Assembly: GCA_964582085.1 (NCBI GenBank)
Contig: CAZOPV010000024.1
Span: forward strand, 1 to 53,120
Direction of reading: 5' to 3'
Length of the DNA stretch: 53,120 bases
Source: JADGNF01 sp964582085
GTDB lineage: Archaea > Thermoproteota > Bathyarchaeia > Bathyarchaeales > Bathycorpusculaceae
Shown here in pieces: positions 16,733 through 24,746 of this stretch (its first letter is position 1; every line of letters starts with the position of its first letter). The position numbers and the translations under genes were made by a program. The notes below the pieces were generated by a model. That model did not search any database. It was not told the origin of the DNA and worked only from the letters and a program-made list of their open reading frames with translations.

Positions 16733-17938
16733 ATGGCTGAAGCCACCTTACTCTGCCCGCAATGCGGTTCAAACCGCATATACCGCGACGGAATGCGATA
16801 TTTAACAAATGGCGAAAGCGTCCAAAGGTGGCTTTGCCGCGACTGCAATTACCGATTTAGCCAAACGCGAAAACAGAAAAAACCATCACAAAAATCTTCA
16901 GAATGGAATTTAATTACAGCCTCCAACTTATCTTTAGAGCACCAAGAACGCAGTGAATCGCACACGCGAGGAGCACGGATCCTCCAGACAGGAGGCTTAA
17001 ACTTGGTCACAAGCGGAACCCGACAGGAAACAGCCCAGCGGGAGGGCACAACGCAGCTAACAGCCAAAACAGGAAAAATTGTTGAGTTCCTCTGGAGTCT
17101 AAGCCAAAACGGAGTCAAAGGCAACACCCTCGGAAGCTATGGCGCAGTCCTTAGGAAACTGGCGAAAAACACCGACTTAACACCCGAAGCAGTGAAAGAA
17201 TACTTAGCCAAAGACAAAGAATGGAATGAAGCTACAAAAGCCATGGCAGTCATCGTCTACGGTAGCTTCCTAAAATTCAACAACCTCTCATGGCAACCGC
17301 CAAAATACAAGCCCGTAGACAAAGCACCTTTCATACCAACGGAAGCCGACATCGACCAGCTAATCTCAGGAAGCGGTAGAATACTCGCAACTTTTCTCCA
17401 ATTCCTAAAAGAAACAGGAGCAAGATGCGGAGAAGTGGCAAGGCTGAAATGGAGCGACATAGACTTCGAACGAAAAATAGTACGCATAACCCCTGAAAAA
17501 GGAAGCAGAGCACGCGTATTACCAATCAGTCGCAAACTAATAGACATGCTAAACAACCACTCAAGACAAACAGAAAAAGTCTTCGCAACACTCTACAGCC
17601 TCAAATCCAACTTCTACAAAACACGAAAAAGCATAGCATTCAAACTCCAAAACCCACGCCTAAAAGAAATCGGCTTACACACATTCCGCCACTGGAAAGC
17701 CACAATGGAATACCACAAAACCAAAGACATACTACACGTCCAGCAAGTCCTCGGCCACAGAGACCTCAGAAACACACTGATCTACATCAACCTAGAAAAA
17801 GCGCTATTCCAGAACGCAGACGACGAATTCCACGTAAAAGTCGCTCACAACCTAGACGAAGCTTGCAAATTACTAGAAGTTGGCTTTGAATACATCGCAG
17901 AAATAGATGGAGCCAGAGTCTTCAGGAAACGAAAGTAG
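16733..17938 (+). CDS. Zinc-ribbon tyrosine recombinase (integrase) of element E1
   Basis: 401 residues. An N-terminal zinc ribbon uses C8, C11, C35 and C38 (CPQCGSN, CRDCNYRF). A SAM-like core-binding domain follows at about 113-195, then the catalytic domain with R231, K256, H316-x-x-R319, H342 and Tyr351 (LIYINLE). All six positions of the tyrosine-recombinase active site are present, so it should be active. About 50 residues follow the catalytic Tyr (EACKLLEVGFEYIAE, ending FRKRK). That tail and the ribbon are shared with the paralogue at 49495-50775. It is the last gene of the E1 operon and lies 16 bp from the convergent UPF0147 gene. Confidence 0.93.
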   Translation: MAEATLLCPQCGSNRIYRDGMRYLTNGESVQRWLCRDCNYRFSQTRKQKKPSQKSSEWNLITASNLSLEHQERSESHTRGARILQTGGLNLVTSGTRQETAQREGTTQLTAKTGKIVEFLWSLSQNGVKGNTLGSYGAVLRKLAKNTDLTPEAVKEYLAKDKEWNEATKAMAVIVYGSFLKFNNLSWQPPKYKPVDKAPFIPTEADIDQLISGSGRILATFLQFLKETGARCGEVARLKWSDIDFERKIVRITPEKGSRARVLPISRKLIDMLNNHSRQTEKVFATLYSLKSNFYKTRKSIAFKLQNPRLKEIGLHTFRHWKATMEYHKTKDILHVQQVLGHRDLRNTLIYINLEKALFQNADDEFHVKVAHNLDEACKLLEVGFEYIAEIDGARVFRKRK

Positions 17939-17954
17939 TCTTATATGCTCCCAG

Positions 17955-18233
17955 TTAATCTTTTATGGCTTCAATGAGACTCATGACGTTCCAAAGTTTA
18001 ACCCGCGTGTAAGCTGGCATGTTGGGGTCCTGTAGAATCTCATCCAAGATGCTTATAACGTTAGAAGCCCTCACGGCAGGCGTGAATTCGCCACTTTGAA
18101 GCGCGTTCATCGAGTCTTTAGCGGCACGTCTAATGTTCCTTGGGGTCGTGCTGTCCTCAGAAACTTCTCCCAACACAACCAACGCGTGTTTTATTCGTTC
18201 TTCGTATTCTTCAGTTTTTTTCTTGCGCACCAT
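17955..18233 (-). CDS. UPF0147 family protein
   Basis: 92 residues, all-helical, matching the small archaeal UPF0147 family in length and pattern (ALVVLGEVSEDSTTPRNIRR, then AVRASNVISILDEIL and DPNMP). The function is unknown; it is widely conserved in archaea. It converges with the E1 recombinase, 16 bp between stops, and is divergent from the zinc-ribbon gene at 18314 across a short shared promoter. Confidence 0.88.
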   Translation of the reverse strand: MVRKKKTEEYEERIKHALVVLGEVSEDSTTPRNIRRAAKDSMNALQSGEFTPAVRASNVISILDEILQDPNMPAYTRVKLWNVMSLIEAIKD

Positions 18234-18249
18234 AAGGGTAAACCACCTG

Positions 18250-18283
18250 CTGCATAATTTTGCAGTGAACTAAGTTATATAAG
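18250..18283. promoter_or_regulatory. Shared divergent promoter with inverted repeat
   Basis: TTATATAAG at 18275-18283 is a good TATA box for the rightward gene (start about 31 bp on). Read on the other strand, CTTATATAA could serve UPF0147. CTGCA/TGCAG (18250-18254 with 18261-18265) forms a 5-bp inverted repeat around AT bases in the UPF0147 leader, a possible operator half-site pair. Confidence 0.45.
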
Positions 18284-18313
18284 CATTGATACGTATTTAC
18301 TTTGGGGTCACAG

Positions 18314-18682
18314 ATGCAGGAAAAAGCTGAAACCACTGACAACTCCATCAAACGGATGGCAGACTTGCTGCGCCAAGGCGCTACACTGACAAATTTGTCC
18401 TGTCCTATGTGTGCGGCGCCTTTGTTTAGGCTTAAAGATGGAACATTGTGGTGTGGCAAAGACGAGAAAAAAGTAATTGTGGTCAAAGAGGGCGAAGAGA
18501 AACCAAAATCGGCAAGCACAGCCGCTATGGAAACACTGGAAGCAACGCTCCTCTCAAAAGTTCAGGATATACAGGAGAAAATTCAACGCGTCGAAAACGT
18601 GGAAGAACTGCAAAAGCTCACCTCTGCCCTCTCAGAGGTACTTGACAGTTTAGAAAAGATTAAACGTATGAAAAAGAGCTAA
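18314..18682 (+). CDS. Sjogren/scleroderma autoantigen 1 (p27)-type zinc-ribbon protein
   Basis: 122 residues from ATG 18314 (a TTG at 18302 is also in frame). The N-terminal half matches the archaeal autoantigen-p27 family: a helix (IKRMADLLRQGATLTN), then a zinc knuckle CPMCAAPLF with a partner cysteine in LWCGKDEKK. The C-terminal half is a charged coiled-coil helix. The family role is unknown. The TATA box at 18275-18283 suits a short leader from this ATG. Confidence 0.8.
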   Translation: MQEKAETTDNSIKRMADLLRQGATLTNLSCPMCAAPLFRLKDGTLWCGKDEKKVIVVKEGEEKPKSASTAAMETLEATLLSKVQDIQEKIQRVENVEELQKLTSALSEVLDSLEKIKRMKKS

Positions 18683-18690
18683 ATGTTGCC

Positions 18691-19209
18691 ATGCTTGGAG
18701 TCTACGAGAACTTTCCTGAAAACTTCCATTACTCCAAAAGCTTCACTTATACACTCTCTCGTAGCACGTTCCAGCAGAAACTGGCAAAGCTACTTTATGA
18801 AATTAACCGTTTGTCGTTCACTTTTGAAGAAGTCGGCAGCCCTGCAGTACCAAATAGCACAGTAATTTTCGCGTTCGGCATCGCCGACGAGGGAAAATTT
18901 AATTTTCTAAATGAAACAGAAACCAGAAAAGTCATAGAATCACTAGGCAAAAGCGGACACCACGTTATAGACGTATTTTGTGCCATACGCTACTACAAAA
19001 ACCAAGAAACAAAAAAGAAGCCACTCCGGTTCGATTACTTTTTGCTACGTCTTGTTTTTGACAAAGAAAAAAATGCAGAATTCCAAGTTTTCCATGAACG
19101 AGGACCACGCTACATTGCACCTGAAGAGTTGGTGACTTTTCTAGCGGAGAAAATCAATGAAACTGCGGTAACCACAAGAAAAATCCTAAAACCCACAGAA
19201 CCCGTTTAG
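18691..19209 (+). CDS. Conserved protein of unknown function
   Basis: 172 residues, mixed alpha/beta, no membrane segment and no cysteine motif. Visible parts: an N-terminal FHYSKSFTYTLSRSTFQQKL helix-strand section, a hydrophobic strand STVIFAFGIAD, and a later SGHHVIDVFCAIRYYKNQE. Not recognised. It follows the preceding zinc-ribbon gene by 8 bp and probably shares its transcript. Its stop overlaps the convergent tmk stop by 4 bp. Confidence 0.7.
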   Translation: MLGVYENFPENFHYSKSFTYTLSRSTFQQKLAKLLYEINRLSFTFEEVGSPAVPNSTVIFAFGIADEGKFNFLNETETRKVIESLGKSGHHVIDVFCAIRYYKNQETKKKPLRFDYFLLRLVFDKEKNAEFQVFHERGPRYIAPEELVTFLAEKINETAVTTRKILKPTEPV

Positions 19210-19805
19210 ACGCGGCTTTGTAGAAACGGCAAGACATGATCCAAGATTTCTGCCGCAACCAACGCCTTAGGCTGGTTGCCGTCTACTTTTACCAGCTCGC
19301 CTTTTTCTATGAAATACTGGTATATTTGGCGAACTTTTCGCTGAGTCTCCATGTTTTCCATGACAGACTTCCGACGCTTCAGACGCGTCTCAACCGCTTC
19401 AGGTTCAACATCTATGAAAATAGCGAGATCAGGTTTTAGAGCATTCTGGTTTATGGTTTTAATCCAATCCAAGCTTAGCCCTGCGCTACCCTGATAAGCC
19501 AAGGAAGAGTAAAAGTAACGGTCAGAAATTACCACTTGTCCCTCAGCTATGGCAGGCAAAACTTCATTCTGGATATGCTCTAATCGGTCAGCCGCAAAAA
19601 GCAACGCCTCCACCGCCGTGGGAAAACGTCTGTCACCGTAAAGAACATGGCTTCGTATGAACTTGCCAATTTTGCCTTTGCTGGGCTCAGTGGTGTACAC
19701 TGCATTGTAGTGGCGGCGAAGCTTGGCGACTAAAAGTTTGGTTTGAGTGGTTTTTCCTGAACCATCTAAACCTTCTATGACTATGAATGCGCCTTTTTTG
19801 TTCAC
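19206..19805 (-). CDS. tmk: Thymidylate kinase
   Basis: A 199-residue kinase making dTDP from dTMP and ATP. P-loop EGLDGSGKTT at about 10-19, DRYFYSSLAYQG (the DRY/H dTMP-binding motif) near 95-106, and an Arg-rich lid (RLKRRKSVMENM) near 140. Length is typical. GTG start at 19805. A perfect 8-bp inverted repeat lies just upstream (see 19810-19835). Confidence 0.95.
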   Translation of the reverse strand: MNKKGAFIVIEGLDGSGKTTQTKLLVAKLRRHYNAVYTTEPSKGKIGKFIRSHVLYGDRRFPTAVEALLFAADRLEHIQNEVLPAIAEGQVVISDRYFYSSLAYQGSAGLSLDWIKTINQNALKPDLAIFIDVEPEAVETRLKRRKSVMENMETQRKVRQIYQYFIEKGELVKVDGNQPKALVAAEILDHVLPFLQSRV

Positions 19806-19809
19806 TCCA

Positions 19810-19835
19810 ACTCATCCTAACTCTGGGGGATGAGT
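19810..19835. promoter_or_regulatory. Inverted repeat in the tmk leader
   Basis: ACTCATCC (19810-19817) and GGATGAGT (19828-19835) are perfect complements 10 bases apart, starting 4 bases upstream of the tmk GTG. In the tmk transcript the arm nearest the start is GGATGAGT, which includes the likely ribosome-binding GGATG, so a hairpin would hide it. As DNA it is a possible operator over the start site; an AT-rich TATA candidate (ATTATTTAT) lies about 25 bp further upstream. Confidence 0.45.
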
Positions 19836-19891
19836 AAGCATTAATGGGGGACACATAAATAATATTTGCACCAAACAAGGCGGAATCCGAG

Positions 19892-21172
19892 ATGCCGAAA
19901 GCTTACTGGGGAGAAATAAAAGACCCGGTACACGGCTACGTGTACGTCACCGAAGCAGAAAAACAAATAATCGACACTTACCCTATGCAAAGACTCCGAC
20001 GGTTGCGTCAGCTAGCAGGTTCAGAATACGTTTACCCCGGAGCAAACCATACAAGATTTGAGCATAGCGTAGGCGTCATGTATCTTGCAGGCAAAGTCCT
20101 AGAGAACCCCAACGTCTCGCGGGTAGCAACCGACCAGGAGGCAGAGGTGGCGAGGATTGCAGCGTTGTTACATGACGTAGGACATGGGCCGTTCTCACAT
20201 GTTTTTGAGCATTTACTGATAAGAAATTTGGATAAAACACATGAAGACATCACCAGTTGGCTTGTAGAGAAAAGCGAACTGGGCGACAAACTTGGCAAAA
20301 TGGGCTACAACGCCAAGGAAATCGCAAAACTCTCCGTGGGCAAACTGCACAAGTCAGGAAAAGCTTTTCTTGACCAAGTGATAAGCAGCGCCGTAGACGT
20401 GGACAAACAAGACTTTATTGTCCGGGACACCTACCACACAGGAGCAGAATATGGCTTCATAGACGTATTCAGACTTATTCATGCCCTAGACGTGTGGGAC
20501 GAAAATTTAGCGGTAGAAGTGGGTGCTCTGTCAGCCCTTGAATCCTTCATAATTGCCCGCATCGAATCTTTCAAAAGCATCTATTTCCACCGCGTAGGCA
20601 GGGCAGCGCAAATTATGCTGGCAAAAGCCATGGAGAAAGCAAATGAAGAGCTGGGTTTAACCGCGTTTAAAACGCCTGAAGAATACTTAGCCATGGATGA
20701 CTACACGGTTTGGGCTGCCGTAAAGAAATGCGAAAAATCCAAGCCTATAATTGAAGACTTGGAACGAAGACGCATGCTCAAATGTGCTTACGAACGGACG
20801 TTCTACGAAAAAGACACCATGATTTCCAACATCTTCAGCCGCGACGTCTATCGCCATCAAATCCAAAGAGAAATAGCACAAGAAGCAGGCGTCGCAGTTG
20901 AAACCGTAATCATAGACGTACCAACGGTGCCCTCAGTGCCCTATCACCATTCGGCCCTGATGGAAAAAATGGAGATCCCGGTTTTCAGCAAAGCCCAAGC
21001 AGGTGAAAAAGCGCTATATCGACTCAGCGAAATCTCAAAAATATTTGAAACACTCAAAGGTTTCATCAACATACTACGCGTCTACACTGACGAAAAAAAC
21101 CGGGAGCACGTAGAAAAAGCCACTTCCAAAGTGCTCGGCAAAATCCCCTCCGCTGCCAAAATTTCTTACTGA
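19892..21172 (+). CDS. HD-superfamily phosphohydrolase (dNTPase/SAMHD1-like)
   Basis: 426 residues. The N-terminus IKDPVHGYVYVTEAEKQII and the HD metal site (H58 in TRFEHSVG, H94-D95 in LLHDVGHGPFSH, and a later Asp in AVDVDKQDF) match the YdhJ/YwfO-like dNTP triphosphohydrolase group. The expected role is hydrolysing nucleotides, perhaps dNTPs. It is divergent from tmk with about 86 bp between, a pairing that would place two dNTP-pool genes side by side. The substrate is inferred. Confidence 0.85.
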   Translation: MPKAYWGEIKDPVHGYVYVTEAEKQIIDTYPMQRLRRLRQLAGSEYVYPGANHTRFEHSVGVMYLAGKVLENPNVSRVATDQEAEVARIAALLHDVGHGPFSHVFEHLLIRNLDKTHEDITSWLVEKSELGDKLGKMGYNAKEIAKLSVGKLHKSGKAFLDQVISSAVDVDKQDFIVRDTYHTGAEYGFIDVFRLIHALDVWDENLAVEVGALSALESFIIARIESFKSIYFHRVGRAAQIMLAKAMEKANEELGLTAFKTPEEYLAMDDYTVWAAVKKCEKSKPIIEDLERRRMLKCAYERTFYEKDTMISNIFSRDVYRHQIQREIAQEAGVAVETVIIDVPTVPSVPYHHSALMEKMEIPVFSKAQAGEKALYRLSEISKIFETLKGFINILRVYTDEKNREHVEKATSKVLGKIPSAAKISY

Positions 21173-21233
21173 CCACGAAGTTGAGAATCGGAAACGTTTA
21201 ATTTTAAGCAAACAGGGAAAAATAGCTTAAGAG

Positions 21234-21773
21234 ATGCCGTTCGGAGAACGCGGCAAAATGGAAAAAGACAACAGAGAAATTGGTGATAACAAAAAAGTCA
21301 TCAAAGTGAGGATTCGAAAGAAAAAAGAGGAAAACACCGACAAAACAGCAGTCCTCTTTTCGCAGGCAGACATCAAACGCTTTGTCACCGAGTTTGTTTC
21401 GTCATGGATCAGAGGAGACATCACCATTCGATTTCCAACAGCTGCGGAACTGAGCAAGAAAAATCCCCTTGCAGTGGCTTTTCCAACTGACCCCTCCGTA
21501 AAAGAGGAACTCAAAATTAAAGAACACTACATCGACTTGCTCTCCATATGCGCGGGAATCAAAGCTGCAACACTACAGGAGCAGGAAAAAGCAATCACCG
21601 ATGTATTCAAGATTCTCCTAATGTTCCGCTCGGCTAACCGCATTGAAGGAAAAATAATCTCCAACGACCTAGAAAAAAGAGTGGGTGCTCTCGAAGAAAA
21701 AATACAAATCACCAATAAACTAGTTGAACAGATAACAGGCTTCCTCTTCAAAGAAAAAAAGGAAACACCATGA
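21234..21773 (+). CDS. Conserved archaeal protein of unknown function
   Basis: 179 residues (ATG at 21258 is an alternative start). Basic N-terminal tail (KVIKVRIRKKKEE), then a helical body with FSQADIKRFVTEFVSSWI and a C-terminal coiled coil (EKRVGALEEKIQITNKLVEQ). No known domain is seen. It is cytoplasmic. It follows the HD gene by about 61 bp and precedes tRNA-Glu. Confidence 0.65.
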   Translation: MPFGERGKMEKDNREIGDNKKVIKVRIRKKKEENTDKTAVLFSQADIKRFVTEFVSSWIRGDITIRFPTAAELSKKNPLAVAFPTDPSVKEELKIKEHYIDLLSICAGIKAATLQEQEKAITDVFKILLMFRSANRIEGKIISNDLEKRVGALEEKIQITNKLVEQITGFLFKEKKETP

Positions 21774-21848
21774 ACACTGAACCCCGACTGAAGGGGAAGG
21801 TTTATTCGAGGGAAAAATCATTCTGCATGGTGCTTCACAAAAAAGTGC

Positions 21849-21926
21849 GCTCCGGTAGTATAGTCTGGTCAAGTATTCCGGCCTTTCGAGCCGAAGACCC
21901 GGGTCCGAATCCCGGCCGGAGCACCA
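21849..21926 (+). tRNA. tRNA-Glu (anticodon TTC)
   Basis: A seven-pair acceptor stem GCTCCGG/CCGGAGC, D arm with GGTCAA, anticodon arm with loop CTTTCGA giving anticodon TTC (Glu), and T arm GGGTCCGAATCCC. Discriminator A at 21923 is followed by an encoded CCA (21924-21926). No intron. The outermost anticodon-stem pair is C-A, a mild irregularity. Confidence 0.95.
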
Positions 21927-21944
21927 ACTTCAGAAATCTTGTTT

Positions 21945-22775
21945 TTAATTAAGGCTCTTGTCGCCGACAAACGAGAAGCCCAGCTGAGGCACCACAGCGC
22001 CAAAGGCAACACCGAAGTAATGCGCAAAAATATTCACCCTCCCACCAAGCATAAAAATCTCCGCTGGAAACAGCGCGACCAAACAAAATATGTGCAGAAG
22101 TAGCCCAAACACAAACCAAACAAACTTGGCCTTCAATGTCCAATTGATCTTCCGTCCGCTGACTCCAAGTACCCTGCAGAAAGACCACGCCAAAAAACCA
22201 AAACCACCGACAAAAAGCCCAGCAAAAACCATCCAGTAAAACACGCTTGCTCCAACATAATTGAAAATCATCAAGCTACCCGCCAACAGAAAAAGCCCCA
22301 AAAAAAGCCGCCACCTATTTTCGCTGCTCACCAACTCTGAGTAAAACAGCAAAACCAGCAAAGGCAAAATCAACCCTGCCAACCCGCCCACAACCAGTGA
22401 AAGCCCACAGCCAAACCCTGACAAAACACCCTCAAAGGCAACATCAGAGAAAAACCAGACAACCACCCCGTAAAGCAGAGGCAACCCAAAAAGCACCCAA
22501 AACAGCGACGCCAAAAGAAACCTCTGAACCCAACACTTCTTAGCCAGCAAAAACAAGAAAACACCAACCAAAAGAAAACCCGCAACATTCGAAGAAAGAT
22601 GCGTAAAATCCACGTGAACAAAAGTTGCACTCAGAAACCGCGCAAAATCCAATGTATCTCCTCTAGATAGCAACCCAAACTTGACCTCCACAGGCAAAAA
22701 ATCAACAGCCACACAAACAACAGGCACAACTACCAAAACCAGCAAAACCGCAACGTCAAGTTTCTGCAACCACAT
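21945..22775 (-). CDS. Rhomboid-like membrane protein, catalytic serine apparently absent
   Basis: 276 residues, about seven to eight membrane helices. TFVHVDFTHLSSNVAGF near 50-66 matches the rhomboid TM2 H...HL..N signature, and FAHYFGVAFGAV near 255 matches the last-helix His motif. At the place where rhomboids have G-x-S-G the sequence reads GFGCGLSLVVGG, so the nucleophilic Ser seems replaced by Gly. It is likely an inactive rhomboid (substrate-binding) or a diverged member. It lies 18 bp from tRNA-Glu on the opposite strand. Confidence 0.65.
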   Translation of the reverse strand: MWLQKLDVAVLLVLVVVPVVCVAVDFLPVEVKFGLLSRGDTLDFARFLSATFVHVDFTHLSSNVAGFLLVGVFLFLLAKKCWVQRFLLASLFWVLFGLPLLYGVVVWFFSDVAFEGVLSGFGCGLSLVVGGLAGLILPLLVLLFYSELVSSENRWRLFLGLFLLAGSLMIFNYVGASVFYWMVFAGLFVGGFGFLAWSFCRVLGVSGRKINWTLKAKFVWFVFGLLLHIFCLVALFPAEIFMLGGRVNIFAHYFGVAFGAVVPQLGFSFVGDKSLN

Positions 22776-22947
22776 AAACTGGGAATTTACCCTACATCAA
22801 CTTAAAAGATTATCCAAACAAGCATCCATCATACCTTAACTACGTCACCTTCACCAACCCCGCTCTTCCCATTCCAGAAAAACCGCCGCTGCACATACCC
22901 TTTAAACGGCAACACAAAATAGACATCAAACATACCCAAAAGGTGAT

Positions 22948-24627
22948 TTACAGATAAGCTTCAGTTACATATCGGCGCATCATGCGATGGCTGTTGAAGT
23001 AATAGGCTACTTTCCCAATTGATTTCTTCATCATTCGCACCCAGTCGTCGCGTCTAGTGTAAAACATTGGAATGATTATGTACTCAAGTTTATTGTAGAG
23101 GTCTTCAAGCTCTCTCTGATAGGTTTCCTGATTGTCTAATCCCTCCTCAGGAGGAGGACCAATCGACCAGCCCGTCACGCCCTCTATCCAACCTTCAAGC
23201 CACCAGCCGTCTAGCACGCTAAAGTTTAGCACGCCGTTGTGGGCTGCTTTCATGCCGCTGGTGCCTGAAGCCTCCAACGGTTTAAGTGGTGTATTGAGCC
23301 AAACATCCACGCCGCTGACCAGTTTAGTTGCCATCTCGATGTCGTAGTTTTCTAAATAGACCATCTTTATGTCAGGCTTCAACTGATTTGCGTAACTAAA
23401 GAGGTCTTCAATTAATTTTTTTCCCTGTACATCTCGGGGATGCGCTTTACCTGCAAAAATAAGTTGAAGCTTGCCCTTCAGGTTAATTTTCTTTAAACGC
23501 TCAAGATCATAAAAAAGCAAGCGTGCACGCTTGTACTCAGTTGCTCTCCTAGCGAATCCCAAAGTGAAAACATCATAACCTAAACCTGCTTTTGTCAACT
23601 CGTTAACATAATCGATTAGACGACTTTTTTGTTCTTTATGTGCCTGCCATATTTCTTCATTCGGTATGCCCTCCGCTACTCGGGCGAGCAGCTCAGGTTC
23701 ATTGGCCCACCCAGGCAAATATTTATCATAGAGTCTGCGGTAACTTTCCCCAGTCCACATGTAAGAGTGGATACCATTGGTTATAGAATGAATCTCGTAA
23801 CCAGAAAACATACGTTTTGAAACTTCGCGGTGCCTTTCTGCAACACCATTAACATAGTTACTCAGATTCAACGCCAGCAAAGTCATGTTCAAATGGTCTG
23901 CTCCACCAAATCTTTTCAGCGTGTTCATATCTGTGGTGCCGTCAAGGATCTCCCGAACTAGGTCGTAGCTAAATTTATCGTGTCCAGACTCCACAGGGGT
24001 ATGGGTGGTAAAAACACACAACTCCCGCACCTTCTCAACGTCCATTGCGTACTTGTGTAAAAGCTCCAAAGCAAGAAAACTGGCGTGCCCTTCGTTAATG
24101 TGATACTTTCGAATTTTGAAGCCCAAGGCATCAAGCATCCTCACGCCACCTATACCTAAAACAATTTCCTGCTTTACACGGTATTTCTGGTCTCCACCAT
24201 AAAGATAAAATGTGATCTCTCGATCTTCAGGAATGTTTGCTTCAACGTCGGTATCAAGAAAAATTACAGGCACAACCCCGCCGGTTACACTTTTTAGCTT
24301 ATAGAGCCATGCCTTAACTTTAACTTCTCGCCCCTGAATGTGAACCGAAACCTCATGTGGGAGAATACGCATATACTTTGACGGATACCAATCTTGGGTA
24401 TGCTCAATCTGCTCCCCTTTCTGCGTCAATTCTTGTCTAAAAAAACCTTTCTTGCTAACTAACGTAACCGCGACTAGAGGAATCCTCAAATCAGCGCTGG
24501 AACGTATTGTGTCACCTGCAAGAATCCCTAATCCGCCCGCGTAGGTCGGAATCTCATTCACTAAACCAACTTCCATAGAAAAGTAAGCGATTTTTTGCCT
24601 TTTCAAAAGACCCTCTAAGTCATCCAT
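22948..24627 (-). CDS. Alpha-glucan (glycogen) phosphorylase, GT35 short form
   Basis: A 559-residue enzyme releasing glucose-1-phosphate from alpha-1,4-glucans. It has the signature YFSMEVGL..EIPTYAGGLGIL at the N-terminus, YHINEGHASF in the middle, and the pyridoxal-phosphate site EASGTSGMKAAHNG with the Schiff-base Lys460. It is shorter than animal or bacterial enzymes because it lacks the N-terminal regulatory region, as in thermophile/archaeal GT35 proteins. It stands alone here; no other glycogen genes are adjacent. Confidence 0.94.
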   Translation of the reverse strand: MDDLEGLLKRQKIAYFSMEVGLVNEIPTYAGGLGILAGDTIRSSADLRIPLVAVTLVSKKGFFRQELTQKGEQIEHTQDWYPSKYMRILPHEVSVHIQGREVKVKAWLYKLKSVTGGVVPVIFLDTDVEANIPEDREITFYLYGGDQKYRVKQEIVLGIGGVRMLDALGFKIRKYHINEGHASFLALELLHKYAMDVEKVRELCVFTTHTPVESGHDKFSYDLVREILDGTTDMNTLKRFGGADHLNMTLLALNLSNYVNGVAERHREVSKRMFSGYEIHSITNGIHSYMWTGESYRRLYDKYLPGWANEPELLARVAEGIPNEEIWQAHKEQKSRLIDYVNELTKAGLGYDVFTLGFARRATEYKRARLLFYDLERLKKINLKGKLQLIFAGKAHPRDVQGKKLIEDLFSYANQLKPDIKMVYLENYDIEMATKLVSGVDVWLNTPLKPLEASGTSGMKAAHNGVLNFSVLDGWWLEGWIEGVTGWSIGPPPEEGLDNQETYQRELEDLYNKLEYIIIPMFYTRRDDWVRMMKKSIGKVAYYFNSHRMMRRYVTEAYL

Positions 24628-24746
24628 TTATCAGCACCCACAACCCCAGCAGTCCAACCGTAACGGAATCACGCTCTACGAAGTTAGCAGTCCATTCTTT
24701 AATGTGTTTTGATCACCAAAAGCATTACAGCACCCATCACAATAGC

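Larger units (their letters stand above)
11740..17950. mobile_element. Integrated replicon E1 (approximate limits)
   Basis: A cassette bounded by chromosomal genes (XPB side and UPF0147 side). It contains a hairpin-rich non-coding end, a divergent unknown gene, and an operon of regulator, small genes, primase-polymerase and tyrosine recombinase. The content is that of an archaeal integrative plasmid. The recombinase at the right border is typical. Direct att repeats were looked for by eye at both borders and not found, so the left end is a guess. Confidence 0.65.

Noticed and set aside
22776..22947. Possible C/D-box RNA on the minus strand (ATGATGG near 22830)
   Set aside because: No matching D box or guide pairing could be shown.
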